Source: Sitta carolinensis (Eukaryota > Chordata > Aves > Passeriformes > Sittidae). Taken from it: a DNA stretch of 64,000 nucleotides. Location of the stretch: the NCBI GenBank assembly GCA_032173965.1, contig JAVUNC010000004.1, positions 58,155,501 through 58,219,500 on the forward strand. The letters run 5' to 3'. Within the stretch, counting starts at the first letter, position 1. Each line of letters begins with the position of its first letter. Position numbers and translations under genes: made by a program. Below the pieces are notes generated by a model that had not been told where the DNA came from, searched no databases, and saw only the letters and a list, made by a program, of their open reading frames with translations. Positions 1-13,600 of the stretch are shown piece by piece.

Positions 1-1382
1 AGCAGGAAACATTCACAAATCCCAGTCAAGATCTCTTAAAGGACCTGCCACCACAATTTTGTCTCTTGCCAAGAATTACTCTGTAGACTAGGGAATTATC
101 ATTACCTGCACACACACACTCGTAATATTATTATATAGATAACCTAACTAATAATACTACTTTTCCATAATTATCGGATTAGTATTAATGACACAATACA
201 ATTAAGAAATAGATGAACATGAAATAAAAGTTATTTTTCTCCTCTCACTCTTGTTCACAGCCCCCTTACATTATCAAACACTGAATGGCTTTCAATTTCG
301 GTTGAAGTAAACAGAACACAGAATGCTTAAGTTCTCTCCTACACCGGGAGCTTTCCAAAATTATTTTAAAGACAATATGAGGAAAGACCTCTCTTCCAGT
401 GAGAATACACTGTCAAGAAGTCCTGAATATAACTTCGTTCTTGCAGTTAAATTTTACAATGCCAGTGTAGTTAATCTCACATTAAGTTCTCCCATTACAT
501 TCTTCAGCAATGTAAATAAATGCTGCTGCTCTACCATACTGTCTCATTAGATCAAATCACACAATACAACATTATATGGGCTTCTTGCTTTGCTGGGATC
601 ATTTTTGTGGGTATTATTTGCCAGTTCCTTACAAAAAAGTTAAAACAGTTATTATTGTTACAGCTTTCTTTACTCAATTTTAACGATTATTAATATTCAG
701 GATTAAAAATACACATTTCAAAAAGCTGCTCTTGGAGTTTAAAATTTTCATTTATTAGACTAATTGATAACTGTGTTGTGTGAAAACTCCAGGAATGCCA
801 AACTGAATCTCTCTGCTCATGTTTTCAGATAAGGTTGGTACTAATTGTGTGTAAAACAGTCTTTACTCTTCAAAAGGCAAAACCAGGAGTTTTAAGCTGT
901 GTTAAGAAGAAGCAACAATAATTTCATGACAAATCCCACAATACATCAGATAAATAATTCCGCACTGGATTCATAAAGCACTATTCATGTCTGTAACCAG
1001 ATCAAAATACACAAGACATAACTTAGGTTTTATTTGACTATAGTGTATGCAGTAAGTCTAATATTTCCATTTCATAGAAAACAGTTTCAGATGTTTCCTC
1101 TGGCAGAAATGCCAGGTACTGTGCTACCTTTCAGTTCTGCCAAAGAAGCTGGGTGGTTGTCAATGCACACCACTCGCACTTCTGCAGCTGACCACTACCA
1201 CGCTGAGAGTCATCCTCCATGGTGTGCAGGTAAGAAGGATCCTTTGTTTTGACTTTAGGAAATACTGCTCAGAGAAATCTGACATATTCTATACTCCGGG
1301 GCTGTACAGGCATAGATTAAGAGGCTTGATTAAAAAGAAAAAAAAAATAACAAAACAAACAACTTTCAAAGCCATGTGTTAC
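1..1382 (-). other. SYNE1: SYNE1 intron, 5' part (after second coding exon)
   Basis: On the minus strand this is the beginning of the intron that follows the 62-nt coding exon. It starts with the donor GTAACA at 1382-1377. The next expected exon, which in nesprin-1 continues the first CH domain, is not visible in this stretch, so it must lie beyond the left edge. The sequence is AT-rich with no recognisable repeat apart from a short CA run near 111-120. One plus-strand, exon-like block (1091-1229) flanked by AG and GTAAG is discussed as a finding but is not accepted as a gene. Confidence 0.8.
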
Positions 1383-1444
1383 CTTTGCCAGATGAGTATT
1401 GATCCATTTTGTGAAAGTCCGTTTCTGCACTGACTCTTGCTCAT
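1383..1444 (-). CDS. SYNE1: SYNE1 (nesprin-1) second coding exon, start of CH1 actin-binding domain
   Basis: This 62-nt internal exon of nesprin-1, the giant spectrin-repeat protein that tethers the nucleus to actin through the LINC complex, has a strong pyrimidine-rich acceptor (TTTTATTTTCAG, AG at 1446-1445). It ends AAG before the donor GTAACA. The last G of the preceding coding exon plus the first AT here makes Asp. The exon then reads 20 further codons ending VQKRTFTKWINTHLAK, which matches the opening helix of the first calponin-homology domain of nesprin-1, including the first actin-binding segment. Sixty-two nt plus the 64 coding nt upstream give exactly 42 codons, so the next intron is in phase 0. 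Nesprin-2 and other CH-pair proteins share part of this motif, but the combination with the upstream DIANVMQRLQ segment points to SYNE1. Only 42 residues of a protein that is about 8,800 aa long in mammals are in the window. Confidence 0.95.
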
Positions 1445-4048
1445 CTGAAAATAAAAGGAAATCAGTTTGATTAGACATCACTGGATACTTTCAGATTTAC
1501 ATGCTGGAAGAGTAAAATTTCCTACTGACCACAAACGTATTTTGCACTTGCTGGAAATAACGCTATATTTTATTGAGACAGTCAATTTGGCCTCTAAATA
1601 CTCATAAAAAATCTTCATATTATTACAATAATGTTCTGATACCTAACTACTTGAAGAGTTTCACAGCAAAGTTCAAGGCTTAACAAGTTAATGACCAGAA
1701 AGACATCATTTAAAATCTAAATGTCAAGATAAATTTGAGTTCTAAATTCATACTATACTTACCCAAAGTCTTAGAACCTAGAACTTCTCTGTACTTTTTA
1801 ACTGGAATCCACATCACTCACAGCCAAGCTGCTTTTATGCAGAAAGCCAGCTAGGGGCTCAGAAAAATATATCGTTCTTAGCACATGTGTTTGAAAATGT
1901 TTATAATGTTGAATTAAAGATTTGAAACTGCATTATCAAACTTACTTGTCCCCTGGGAGATCCTGCCAGGAAGGAGCCATTAGCTAGTTCAGGCAGTTTC
2001 TACACCACTACTTACTACATCCCTTAGTCCTGTCTCAAAGCACTTCTCTGGCTTACAGTGAATTTCCCTGTCAGATCATCCCTGCAGGACAGCTGCCAGA
2101 TGTACAGATAAAAATAGCTCCCGAATCAGCTCCTCCAGTCCAGCAGCAAGGTCACAGCAGTGGAGGGAAGAGCATCACAGCATTATAACCCATCCACATA
2201 AATCCTGCCCCTTTCCTGTGGGTAATTGCTTTTGATACAGGGAATAATTTTGCAGCAGAGGTATTCAAGTATTTATGACAGAGATTTTTCATTCAAAAAA
2301 TAGGAGGAAATATCTACTTCACATAAAAACTAATCATGTTATTACCATCATCAGTTCTGAATTAACACCTTCATTTCCCAACAGAAAATTCAAATAAATA
2401 CAATTGCTGTTTGATGATAATTTACTTTTCATAAGAATATGTGCATATCCCAGAATGTACAGATGGAATATCTAATTTTAGCTCCTGCATTTGCTAGTGA
2501 CTTTTAGCACTGAACAGCATTTTTCCTATACCACATCTGTAAAATTAAAATGGAATATTCCCTAACACCCATTAGAGTTCTGGAATAGATAATTATTTTT
2601 TTTTTTTTGCATGTTTGTTGCATTCCTAATAATAAACTCCCTAATTTACACTCATGCAATGCTGCTTCACAGTTAGGCTACGTAGGGATAGAAATCACCA
2701 CACAAAATTCATAGGTCAAAATGTTATCTTCATAACATTTGGTCAGTGTTGGCCAGTGGCCATATACAAGCTTCCAGAAAGTGTCTGTGCATTATATTTC
2801 AGGAATATTTTCTTTCTATATAAATACCTTCTCACATATAAGAAGTGCCAGAGGGAAAAAAGATACTTACACTCTCCAGCATCTACTGCTAGATTATCAC
2901 ACTTTATGCCTAAGAAAATAATTTTGCATTCTTTAGTTTCCTTTGATGTCATTGGGCAGGCAGGATTACATAGGTTTTAAAAAATTATTGCACTCTCAGA
3001 ATCTACTTGTTGCAGTGGGAAAATTATGAGAAATATCACTAGGATACTGCCTCATGCTTCATTCTACACTGACTATTTTTGGCAGGGAGGTGTCTTGACG
3101 TTGTATGTGACAATTGTTTCTACATTCTGAAAAACAGACTTCTCACTGCATGGTTCTTATCCATGAACAAGCTTCCTTTTGACACTTAGTAAATGTCAGC
3201 TCTGCTCTGCAATTACACATACAGGTAGCCAAACTAATTTCCATGGCAGTACTTGCACAATTCTATTGGGTTGTGTGTGAATAAGCGTAGGGACAGAGAT
3301 CAAGCACACACAGAATTAATCCAGTTTTGCCTTAATTCACACCTCTGTAACTCAAACTCCCCAGGAACCCAGATACAACAAAGGCACACCAAAAGAAACA
3401 AATCAGGCTTTCAGAAGTGAAACTTCTTGTCAATGAAATGAGTGAAAATGATTCCATAATTTGTACTTCCAGTGCATCCTGGTGATTTAAGAAACAGCCT
3501 TCTGACAAAAACTGAAAATCAGAGAACCAGCTTCCAGCTTCTAAAGAGACACTTTACGAGCAGAAGGCAACAGTGCTCTGGTCATACCAACAAACAGCGG
3601 AAATGGCCCTTCTAAATAAACTGTTTCAAGAGAATTTATGTGAGCAATATATTCTTTATGAGTCCAACTGGAACTACTAACAATAGTTTCCTTGGTTCTA
3701 GCATTTATTCTGTATAGGCTTAAAAGTAACAGATTTTACCACTGTAAAACCTATGTCTGAACATAACACAAGCAGTGCATTGATTTTTAAAATTCCATTG
3801 TAAATATGCTTTTTACAAATTTACCTGGAAGCAATTGTGTTATTTTCATTGATTAAATTCTCTGCACAGGTACTGTTTATCTATACCCACAAAACCTGTG
3901 TCACGCAGTTCCTCAGGCTCTCCCCCCTGGCCAGGACTGTCAGCTCGGTACTCGCCCCACTTACCCTGCTGGCACTGGAAGAATTCAGGAAGCATATTCA
4001 ATGCCAGGACATTCCTGCCACCAGCACCTTTATAGTGAGCCATAGGCA

Positions 4049-4083
4049 CTGCTGCTGCTGCTGCTGCTGCGGATGCTGCTGCG
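4049..4083. repeat. (CTG)n microsatellite, interrupted
   Basis: Seven uninterrupted CTG units start at 4049, followed by a GGA interruption and further TGCTGCTGC. The tract is intronic in SYNE1. It falls inside a 134-codon plus-strand ORF (3837-4241), where it gives a cysteine run; that ORF has no other protein-like property. On the SYNE1 sense strand the tract reads CAG. Confidence 0.85.
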
Positions 4084-7000
4084 GCTTCTACCCCTCTCTC
4101 ATGTGCAGTGTTTCTTTAGAATACAGCCAGAAGTATTTTTCAACAATGATCCGATTTCTTTCCCTCACTGGAAATGCAGGCCTCTTACAAAAATCCCTCC
4201 ACCATCTCTTATCAGAGAATTCACATGAAGCCAAATCTTAAAAACATCCTTGTATGTTCTTGCAGAGATGCAACAGCCAGACAAAGCCAGCTGTATTGGA
4301 AGCTGCAGCTCTGCTGGTCTCACTGCCATCATCCTTCTCCACTGTTTTCCTGTGGAAAGATTTTATTATCCTAGCACCAGCCAATCCGCTAGCAAAATCT
4401 CTGATGTCAAGAGCTTGAATAATTCATCCAAGGACCGTGACAACCCAACTACACTGCTGATATCCTAAAGCAAAAAGATGTGTGCAAAAAATGATGCAGC
4501 TTTCTCACCAGTGCTTTTTTAACAACATAGTGCTCAGTAAGTGAAAGTGGTTGAAAGGCACAGATCTACTTCTCTAGGTTGTCACACATATAAAGGAAAA
4601 CAGCTTTTAAAAACAACCACTTGGGTTCACTGCATACTCCTGTGAGACAGCGATGTCCTTCAGGTTTGCAAGTGAAAGTGCAAGGAATAGCAAGCAATGA
4701 ATCTGAAGGGATATGTAGGCCACTTAGCTTTGAATAATGTATTTAAGATGTTGTAACAGGGGCACGAAACATAAGTAAGGATGCTGAGAATTTTTGGAAT
4801 GTGCCTAGATCAGCCTGAGACATACTCAAATTTCTAATAATATGCAGCACTTTCATTTCATTGAATCAGAGCACCAGAACACTTAAACAGTTATTTTTTT
4901 TTTTTCTCTGGTAAAATGAAAGTAGATATGAAACATTCTTTGTGGAAATTAATAATATTATTCCCTTACAGAGGACAACAGAGTAATACACACTATTGAA
5001 ATGAGAATAAAAAGACTCACTTTTATTATGCCATTATTGTAAATGTATCATTATTGAGGTCAAATTCAAATTTCTGTTTCTGTAAAACACAAGGACTCTG
5101 ACAATATGATTGTGCATCTGAAAGAAATGTTTCAAGAAAGATACCTTTAATCAAATATCTTCTTTTAATTGGCTGGAAATATCTTCATGTTTTTAAGCAT
5201 CACCAACAGACTGTTTTCCTACAAGAATTTTTTGATTAGGCAAAAAATGACAAACCTAATTTGATATATTTACTTTAAAACATTTAGAACAAATTATTTG
5301 GATCAATGAACACAATCAACTATGCATCTTCAGGCAGTTATGAAGATGCTGATGGAATGTTCACCGTGCATACTTTTTCTAATTTCTGCTTTCATGCTGA
5401 CAGGTGTGTACTGTGCAGCAGCAGATGGCACAGAAAGCACCTGGTGCTGGGGATGGGACAGTGCAGGGTGGCAAACACTGGGTTCTGCCTCAAGGTAACA
5501 CAAGGGGGCTCCTGCACAGAGTCACATGAGTCAAGTTCACACATGCTTAATAAAAGCATTCTTACTGATTCTCACAGACTGAAAAATGTGAAGATGTTTT
5601 GTTTCTTGCTTTAATGAAATTCAAGTTCCTCACAGCTCCTCATTTTCAGTATCCTTTATTTGCTTTCTTTGGTTTTGACAGTTCTGCACTAAAAACACCA
5701 AAAAACTTTTTGTCTTTTTTGTTTACCAGTATGTTTATGTCATACTGCTAAATCAACCTGGAAGTACAGAAAAGTGTCCCATAACAGCTACAATATTTCA
5801 ATGTCATGTGAAAACACAGCACAGAAAGCAGTGGACAGCACCTCGGTGTAAAATTTTGGTTGATGAGCAATATGGCATACATTCTCTAAAGCTTACAATA
5901 AATTATCTTATATAACAATTCCTATCTTCATTAAGAACAGTTTTAAATTAAAACAGCTGTACAAAAGCTTGCAGAGTGAAAGCAATAATGTGTGGACACT
6001 GCTTATGAAGAGGGGCAATACTTTAAGCTACATCATTTAATCAACACTTCCATAACAGGTGGACTACCCCAGTTAGGGGTACTGCACAGGGGCAATGCAA
6101 ATTCATTTCTTGTCCTGTAAACCACCAGTTGATGTTTTTTTTGGGACAATGCCAAGAAAATTTTGGGTTTTAAAAAACCCCAAACAAATTAAATTCAGCG
6201 GTGGTTCTAAAGCATATATTCTTTCTGAGTTTCTAGGTTTAATAGTAACTCTATAGACTTTAGGATAAAAGAAAGGATGAAAGCAAAGTGGGAAAAACTG
6301 TTTTCAGCAGCCACTGCTACTCAGTTGACAACAAGACTTAGCAGTATTGATACAAAGAATGAGAATATATTTTTACATTCCTCATGCATTTATCATTTTT
6401 TTTAAAAATTATATTTTAAGGTGAAAGACAGCATTTGTCAAAGTGCAGCTTTCAGACACATGCCTCTACTGAACTTGCTTTATCACAGAAGGTGAGATGG
6501 TCACAGTAACATACCATTTATCTAAATTTCCAAGATTTGGGATCTAAGTCTACAATCACTCATAGCCTGCTCCACCACTGAGCACTAGTCTGCTTCCCAA
6601 CAGCTTCTGCAGAAAGAAAATCCATGCACAAGGGCTAGAAGGGAACCAGTCATCCTTGGCTAAACCCCGACTAGAGAAAATCATGGGGATCAGCTCTCTG
6701 GGGTTTGCCCAATGTACAGGTAACCTCAGTACAGTCCTTCATTTGGAAGAGTGGAAATAGAGAAAAACACATGCATACTGGTGGAATAATTACAGGAAAC
6801 TGAAGTATGAAGAAACAGTCTCACATCTGCAGCAGCACTGCCTGCTGTGTCACATGCTGCTGCACAGCAACTGGCACACAGCTGAGGACTTTCTGCTTGT
6901 ACTGTCTGAAATGTATGTACAAAATATGTATTTAAACTTAAGCAATTTCTTATAGATTTCCTGCACTTCTAAGAGAGAGTCAATTAGCCACTATTTAGAA

Positions 7001-10000
7001 AGATACAAAGAATGATTCCATTTATCATCCAAGTAGGTTACATTTAAAAAAAAATATCAGGTTAGAATACAGTACAAACTGAAAAAAATCAACGTGTCTT
7101 CTTTTGTTCTCAGTCAACTTATTGCAAGCACAATCAGCAAACAGGCTCTCTGGAAGCACATGTTGTAGACTGTGCAAGCAGATTAAATTTTTGAAATCTG
7201 GGAACCCAAAACTTCAGCCAGTACCAGAGAGTGTGTGCTTTAGCTCAGGCTGCTGGCTGCACCTCCCAGCAGCACTGAGACTGTCACAGCATATGTTTAT
7301 ACTGTGGGATCTGGGAGACTTCCAGTCCTTAAATCCAAGGTAAAGCCCTGTTGTGGCCATATTCTCATGAGCACATCAGATGTTCCTGAGCCATCCAGAC
7401 TCACATTATCTCCCACTCTCCAGTGCTCTGGTTTTCACAGGAAGGAACAGAGCATTAACAGAGCACAGTGCAGTGATTTAATCTTGATTCTTAAAAGCCA
7501 GGACATAAGTTTGGGCATAACTGCACTGACCCTAACTCTTCTTCATTTTGATCAGAAATGAATGAGAACAACATGATTTCTGCAGTGAATTAGAAGATAT
7601 GTCCAAAATATCTTTTTTTTTGGCTTTTTTTGACTCTGTGCATCTTTCCCATTTCCAGCCCTTGCAGCATACTTGCTCCTATTTTGTGTTTCGAGTGACT
7701 AAAAATAAAACAAACTGAAATTAAATTGCTATGCACCTTATTTTGCCTGGATGGGCTGCATTTTGTTCTTCTGCAAGTGTAGAAGCAGAATGCATTCCTA
7801 ACTAATCAATGAATGTATTTGCATTTCATGTTTACTGCGTATTTGCCTGTGCTGCTGCACTACTATTTTCATCTCCACTGACTGCTGTTTTAATCTCCAT
7901 GTGATGTAAACATATTACTCACATATGACTCACTTTCATAGTATCCACACTCGAATTAATACAGCCAGAAATTAAAGCACCAACACTTAGAAAACCATTA
8001 TAGGCAAGCTTAACTCATTTTTAAAAGCAGATATTAGCTTTTAAAAGAAGATATTAGCTAAAATCAGGATACCCAACATCTGAGTTAATCATGTGTAATG
8101 GTTTCAGCTCTATCTGAAAGATTCAGGATCTGCTGCTCTGCAGGTGTCTGTTTATCTACCCGTTTGGCACACGTGACAGAGAAATTAAGTGTTCACACAC
8201 ATATATCTTTTCCTGCACCAATAGATAAGGTGAAAACAGCCTGATATAACAGATCAGACTCAACTTGCCATTTTTTCTTATACTTACTTATTTTCCTTAA
8301 TTATATACTTAAAGGGATGGTTTGGATGGTGACAAATCAGATAGAAATCTAGAAAAATACAGTGAATTTCATCAATAAGAATAACTACCCTGCTCCTATT
8401 TCAATCTATTCATGCTAGTAAGTAGGCATACCAGTTTAAAAACTCATTTTTCCTGAAGACTTTGGTATTTAAAGACACTGATGAGAAATTATTCTCTTGT
8501 CTATAAACTCCCTACTACAGTAGCATCTGCAATGACCATAATTTAGAAAAAAAAAAAAAGGTCCTAACAAATATTTTTTGAGTTTTGTTACAGCCCATTG
8601 CAGTTCTGCAGCTGGAATCATGCTGCCATTTACACATTCTGCAGCCATTCTTTCTATTGACATGAAAACTGTTTGTACAATAACCTTTGTGTGTTGTCCA
8701 TCCATCCCCTTAGAGCTTTTAACAAAGTCAAATTTTAAAAAAATAACATGCCATATTGAAAAGAAGTCCTAAAGACAAGCAGTATTCACATCAAATTATT
8801 TAAAGAAAATAATTTAAAGAATATCTTGTTGAATGTAGATTATAGATCTATAGGTAATCTAGATCAGTACCAGTAAGTCAGCAAGCATCTTTATTAGTTA
8901 GGGTTTTAAGCAGTCATTCTGCAGTCAAGTAAGGTATTTAAAAGGCAGTTTTACAAAATTAACTATGAGATGAGATTGAAGGTAGTAGATCTCTGAAAAT
9001 GGAAAGCACAGGCTCCGATTCCATCTTTTTTTTTCACACTCTATGGCACTTACAGGACCTGAAACAATGGAGTCTTGCTTTCTTTGTCTTGTCAGGCAGG
9101 CAAATTACTGTAGCAGTCATCATTGATTTGCAGTAGATTTGCTAATATTATTTGACATTAATAGGACTGCTCATAACATTATGCACTACAACCTTTGAGA
9201 GAGACTTTGTAAAATTGTCAGAACTGAATTGGAATTTCAATGTTTATTGTTTCTCTGTTATAAGACACAGAAATGTAAATGCACCACAGCAAATGTGCTG
9301 CTTGGAGCAAATTTCTACTAAAAAATAGTAAAATTATAATTTTTCTATGCCTAAGTGAATTTATTAGCTTAAAAACAGTGGGGAAAAAAACTTGATTTGG
9401 ATATGGAAAAGCTCAGAATCTACTGAAATAAATCAAAACTAATGGACATGCTGTCCAATGGATTAAATCAGGATATAAAGGTCTTTTACTATAGTGGTAT
9501 TTTTAGCATGCTGCTCATGAATTCAGAATATTCACCAATAATTATATTATAATTAATAAAAACTTACCTATTTGTTTTAGTAACAAATCTTGTAATAACT
9601 TTAATATGAACAACAGAGACTAGAGCAAAAGAATAGAACAGCTCAAAATCAGTAAATGCATAGACATGGTATTAAGGATTAAAGCAATACTAAATTTTGA
9701 GGCACCAAATAATATATCCTGCTATAAGATGAAAAACAGCACACTACACAGAAAGGAAGCAAGCTGTCCAACAAACACCAGGCAGCATTTTGAGATGTTA
9801 ACTATCCAAAAGTGAGGGATTTTCAAGGAAATCAAAATGGGCAATATCTTAAACAGAAATCGATTTCTCTGAAAATGACAGTTACTTTTGAGATCCACAT
9901 TCTTGCAGTCTCTGTGCTGTCTGTCCTACATGGCACATGAACATCCTGGAAAAATGCATGACTTTGACCACCATTCCTGACAGAGCCCATTCACAACCAG

Positions 10001-13000
10001 TGAATTATTTTAATGAAAGCTGCATGGGATCAACCATTTTGAAGTTCAACCAGTTTTATTCCTAAATTAAATAACCAAATAGCCCACTGAGAACAAAAAA
10101 TGGCCTAAACATCCAATGAGCCCTCAAAGTGATAAGAATCATAGATCTGCCTATGGTGTTCAGTTCAGGCAACTAAAGGCAAAAGAGGCTGCTAAAACTT
10201 CAAGGCAGACTGGTGAGCTACAAAGTGCAATTCCATTAGGATTTGCTTCAGTAAAAACTTCATTCCTCCAGACAATTCCATTATGATAACCAAGTGCTAT
10301 CTGGAAGGGCCTGGAAGACTGTGTAATTCCTCAAACATGGAAAGATAAACAAAGCTAGTAAAGAAACTACCTGATAAATTGCTACAGTGAAAAACTACAA
10401 ACAAGCTAACAACTTAGGGCAAACAAAGTTTTAAAAAGTAAGTGGAAATAAAATTACTTTTTGTCAATCCATCTACAAGCTCTGCGATGCAAAGTCTTAA
10501 CTTTAGATTGGCTGCTCCTTTGCTTTTTTCCTAATACATGAATGAATAAGCAGGACCTTCAGAGTTACACATTTGGCAAGAAGCAGAGCTCTGGATATCC
10601 CTGAAAAAGTCTATCCTAATTTGTTCAAATTACAAGCTTTTTCAAATTCTCACATACAATTGAATTTTAGCACTTAGACTCTCCAACAACCCACCTTCAT
10701 AGCCTCGATGAAACACTAAGCAGACTGCACACAAACTGTTCCCACAAAGAGTGGCTGAACATGCTTCAGCTTGGGGAATACATGAAAAAAAAAATCAATT
10801 TTTACTGCCCATAACTGCTTCATCTTCAAATAATCCTACAGAGAAGCTGCAAGCACAACATTTATCCTCACTTTCCCTCTCATCCCCATGATGGCAGCTG
10901 GATGTAGCTCTCTGTTTCAGGCACAGAAGGGACAAAAGCTGGGTTAAAAGGAGGAATCTAAGGAGGAAAGAAGAAATGAGTGAATTATCTAGACAGCATG
11001 TACTCAGAAGGTGGGAAAACCTCTGACTGGAATCTGTAAAAGTGAAAGGAACAGGCAGAATCTGCTTGTCCTGTCCTGGAGTACACGACACTATTGTCAT
11101 TGCCAAGACAACTCAGAAGTTACATATTCCGATTGTAACCATGTCCCTAAAAACTTTATTTTCTTCTACACATGTGATAAGACCAGTCTTTAATTACATA
11201 ACCAAACAGGTTTTAACTATGTTCCCTACCATTTATTGTGCATGAAGGGAAAATTGTCGATTAATAAATGGTGGGGTTTCCTTTTTTATTTACAATAATG
11301 TTGCTCTCCCTGTCAGACTACGCAAGTGACTTTGCAACTCTTGAACAATTTCTGTAACTATTTCTTCTCTTTGTTCTGAAAATACTACGAAAAATAAAGG
11401 GGGAGCCATAGTTAAGTTCACAAAAAATCCAACCAACCAAAAAAACCCATTAAAAAAATCCTTGAAGCCCAATGTTTTGAAGAGAAAAATGTAAAAAGAG
11501 TCTACCATGTGAATAAAGACAAATCAATCTCTGAAACCAAGTCATAGGAATGATGGCTTCATCATACATCGAAATTAGAGTCTGTTCTCTGAACACCATT
11601 TCCCCCCAAAGTCCTACGACAAAGCCCATAATCAACAACCATGCTTGCTCAAAAGTTTCAGCCATTTGTGTACTACACCAGTTTGCTCAATGAAACTGCA
11701 CTGATCTGTACAGAATGACTCTAGAAAAAAAACCCCAGACATTATTCATACTAAATGTACATGTCTAGCCATTGATTAGTATTTTTGAAGGTGATTTGAC
11801 ACTCTTCCCTTAAACACCACAATAAGCAAGTAAAAGTAGAACAAAACAGAATTTTCCCAACTGTGTTTGCCCTGAACAGTCCCTTCCATAGCAGCAAATC
11901 ACAGGCACCCCTGTGCAAGTAACGGAATTTTTGTAGTGATTATATTATTTAAAAGGACAAAAAGCAAATCTGAGCAATTGTGTTGGAATAATGGTCTTCC
12001 TGAACTTGTTGAGGGGCAGCTAGAGCAGAGTCCATGCCCTGGGAGAGCAAAAGCAGCCTTCTGCCAACCTATTCCTTAAACACTCAACAGAAGTTGAGCT
12101 TCAAAGTCCAGTGGAAGAGTTGGAAAGAAGGGGGCTGCCAGGAAGGGAAAGGCAGTGGTGGTCTGAAAGCAAATAATTATTCTCATGCATAACAGCCAGG
12201 GGTAACTTCAAGCATTTATGATACTTTGTGCCTGCCCTTTAGACAGAAGTGAAATGCTAACTTTGCTTTTGGACAATTATTTTTTGAAAGGTCTACTAGG
12301 CTGTTATACTCTTGCATCTGTTTCTTTTTATTTTTTTCTTGGTAGCAAAATTTATTTTCTTCATAATTTACTTAAACATAACCATGATCTTATTCATCAT
12401 TCCTGACCTAATACTGCAACATGGAAACTAATGAGAATTTTGCCAGTGAAAGAAACAAACATTTGTTGTTGAGATTATACTTCAGATGGCCATTATTTCT
12501 CACTTAAATACAGAGGCACACTTTTTTTCATTGTTTTATAGTTTATATAAATATTTCCTTGGCACATAAAACGTTTTGCTCTTACTGGGTCCTGCAGAAT
12601 AAACTCCTGCACTTAGCACCTCCTAGCAAAATCTTCTTCCAGAAGCAATGCTTTTGCAAGAAGCCTGAAAATCATAAGATGTACTAGGTTCATCAAGTCT
12701 ACAACTGATCACAGGAAGAATTTATTCATGTTCCCCTGTGGGAACACCATTCTAATTAAACTGATTGGATCTTGATTTTGACAGATATATTCTTCTGTAC
12801 AAAAATAAAAGCAGAAAAAGGTATTTTCTCATAGGAAATTTTACATGTACTGGACATCCAAATATATATTAAAATGGTATAATAAGAGATGACAAGCATA
12901 TTCAGAGCAGGTTGTTCAATAAACAAAACAGAACCAAAATACCAACAAGCATCAAAACACTAAGAAACATTTGACAAAATGCATAAAGACAGTGATATAC

Positions 13001-13370
13001 AGTGATATCTCAAATTTGCCCAGGAACCATGCTGTGACTAAACACTGTTCACATTTAATATATTCCTTGTCAAACTCACCAGCAGTTATTTATATTTTTA
13101 ATCAGAAAAAATCTTCAAGGCTTCATCACAGCTTTTATGTAAGCTGGATGACTGCAGACTATCTCCAGGGACATCTGAAACACAGTGAAGGGAAACCCCA
13201 CTCTGATGAAAGAACAGGCTAATGATAGTGCCAGAACTCACTATGGAGTTTTTATTAAAAATTCCAATACTATGTCACTAGCACACAGGTAGGTAACAAC
13301 AAGCAATGTGAACATTTCACAGAGAGGACAGTATGTGAAGAGAATCCATGCCATGCATCACTTGCCCTGT

Positions 13371-13600
13371 AAGGAGAGGCTAAGGTATGGGGGGGCTGGT
13401 TCAGCCTGGGGCAGAAATGGCTTCAGAGGGAGCATCTGCAGCTCCCTATAGGAAGGTCCAGAAAGAAGATGGAGCTGGGTTCTTCAGCAGTGTGGTTGGA
13501 GGATGAGAGACAGACAATGGGCAGAAGCCAAAACAAGAAATGTCTCAGGAATGGGAATGCCTTCTTGCTCAGAGGACTGTAGGGCAGTGGTTCAGGCCAC
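13371..13600 (+). mobile_element. CR1 LINE fragment (3' part, sense on plus)
   Basis: The order of words follows the 3' half of bird CR1 elements: GAGAGGCTAAGG, GCTGGTTCAGCCTGG, a degraded ...GAAGATGGAGCTGGGTTCTTC..., GACAGACAATGGGCAGAAGC, ATGCCTTCTTGCTCAGAGG and GGGCAGTGGTTCAGGCC. These correspond to the C-terminal reverse-transcriptase region and the beginning of the 3' UTR. The copy is diverged, has no intact ORF and lacks the terminal octamer repeat. It is antisense to SYNE1. The right boundary is approximate. Confidence 0.75.

Noticed and set aside
3837..4241. 134-codon ORF with a cysteine run
   Set aside because: The Cys run is a translated (CTG)n microsatellite; the rest is unrecognised and the position is intronic.
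12665..12760. Possible antisense CR1 3' end (GGTTCATCAAGTCTACAACTGATC)
   Set aside because: Only a short phrase resembles the CR1 terminus and the continuation does not match.
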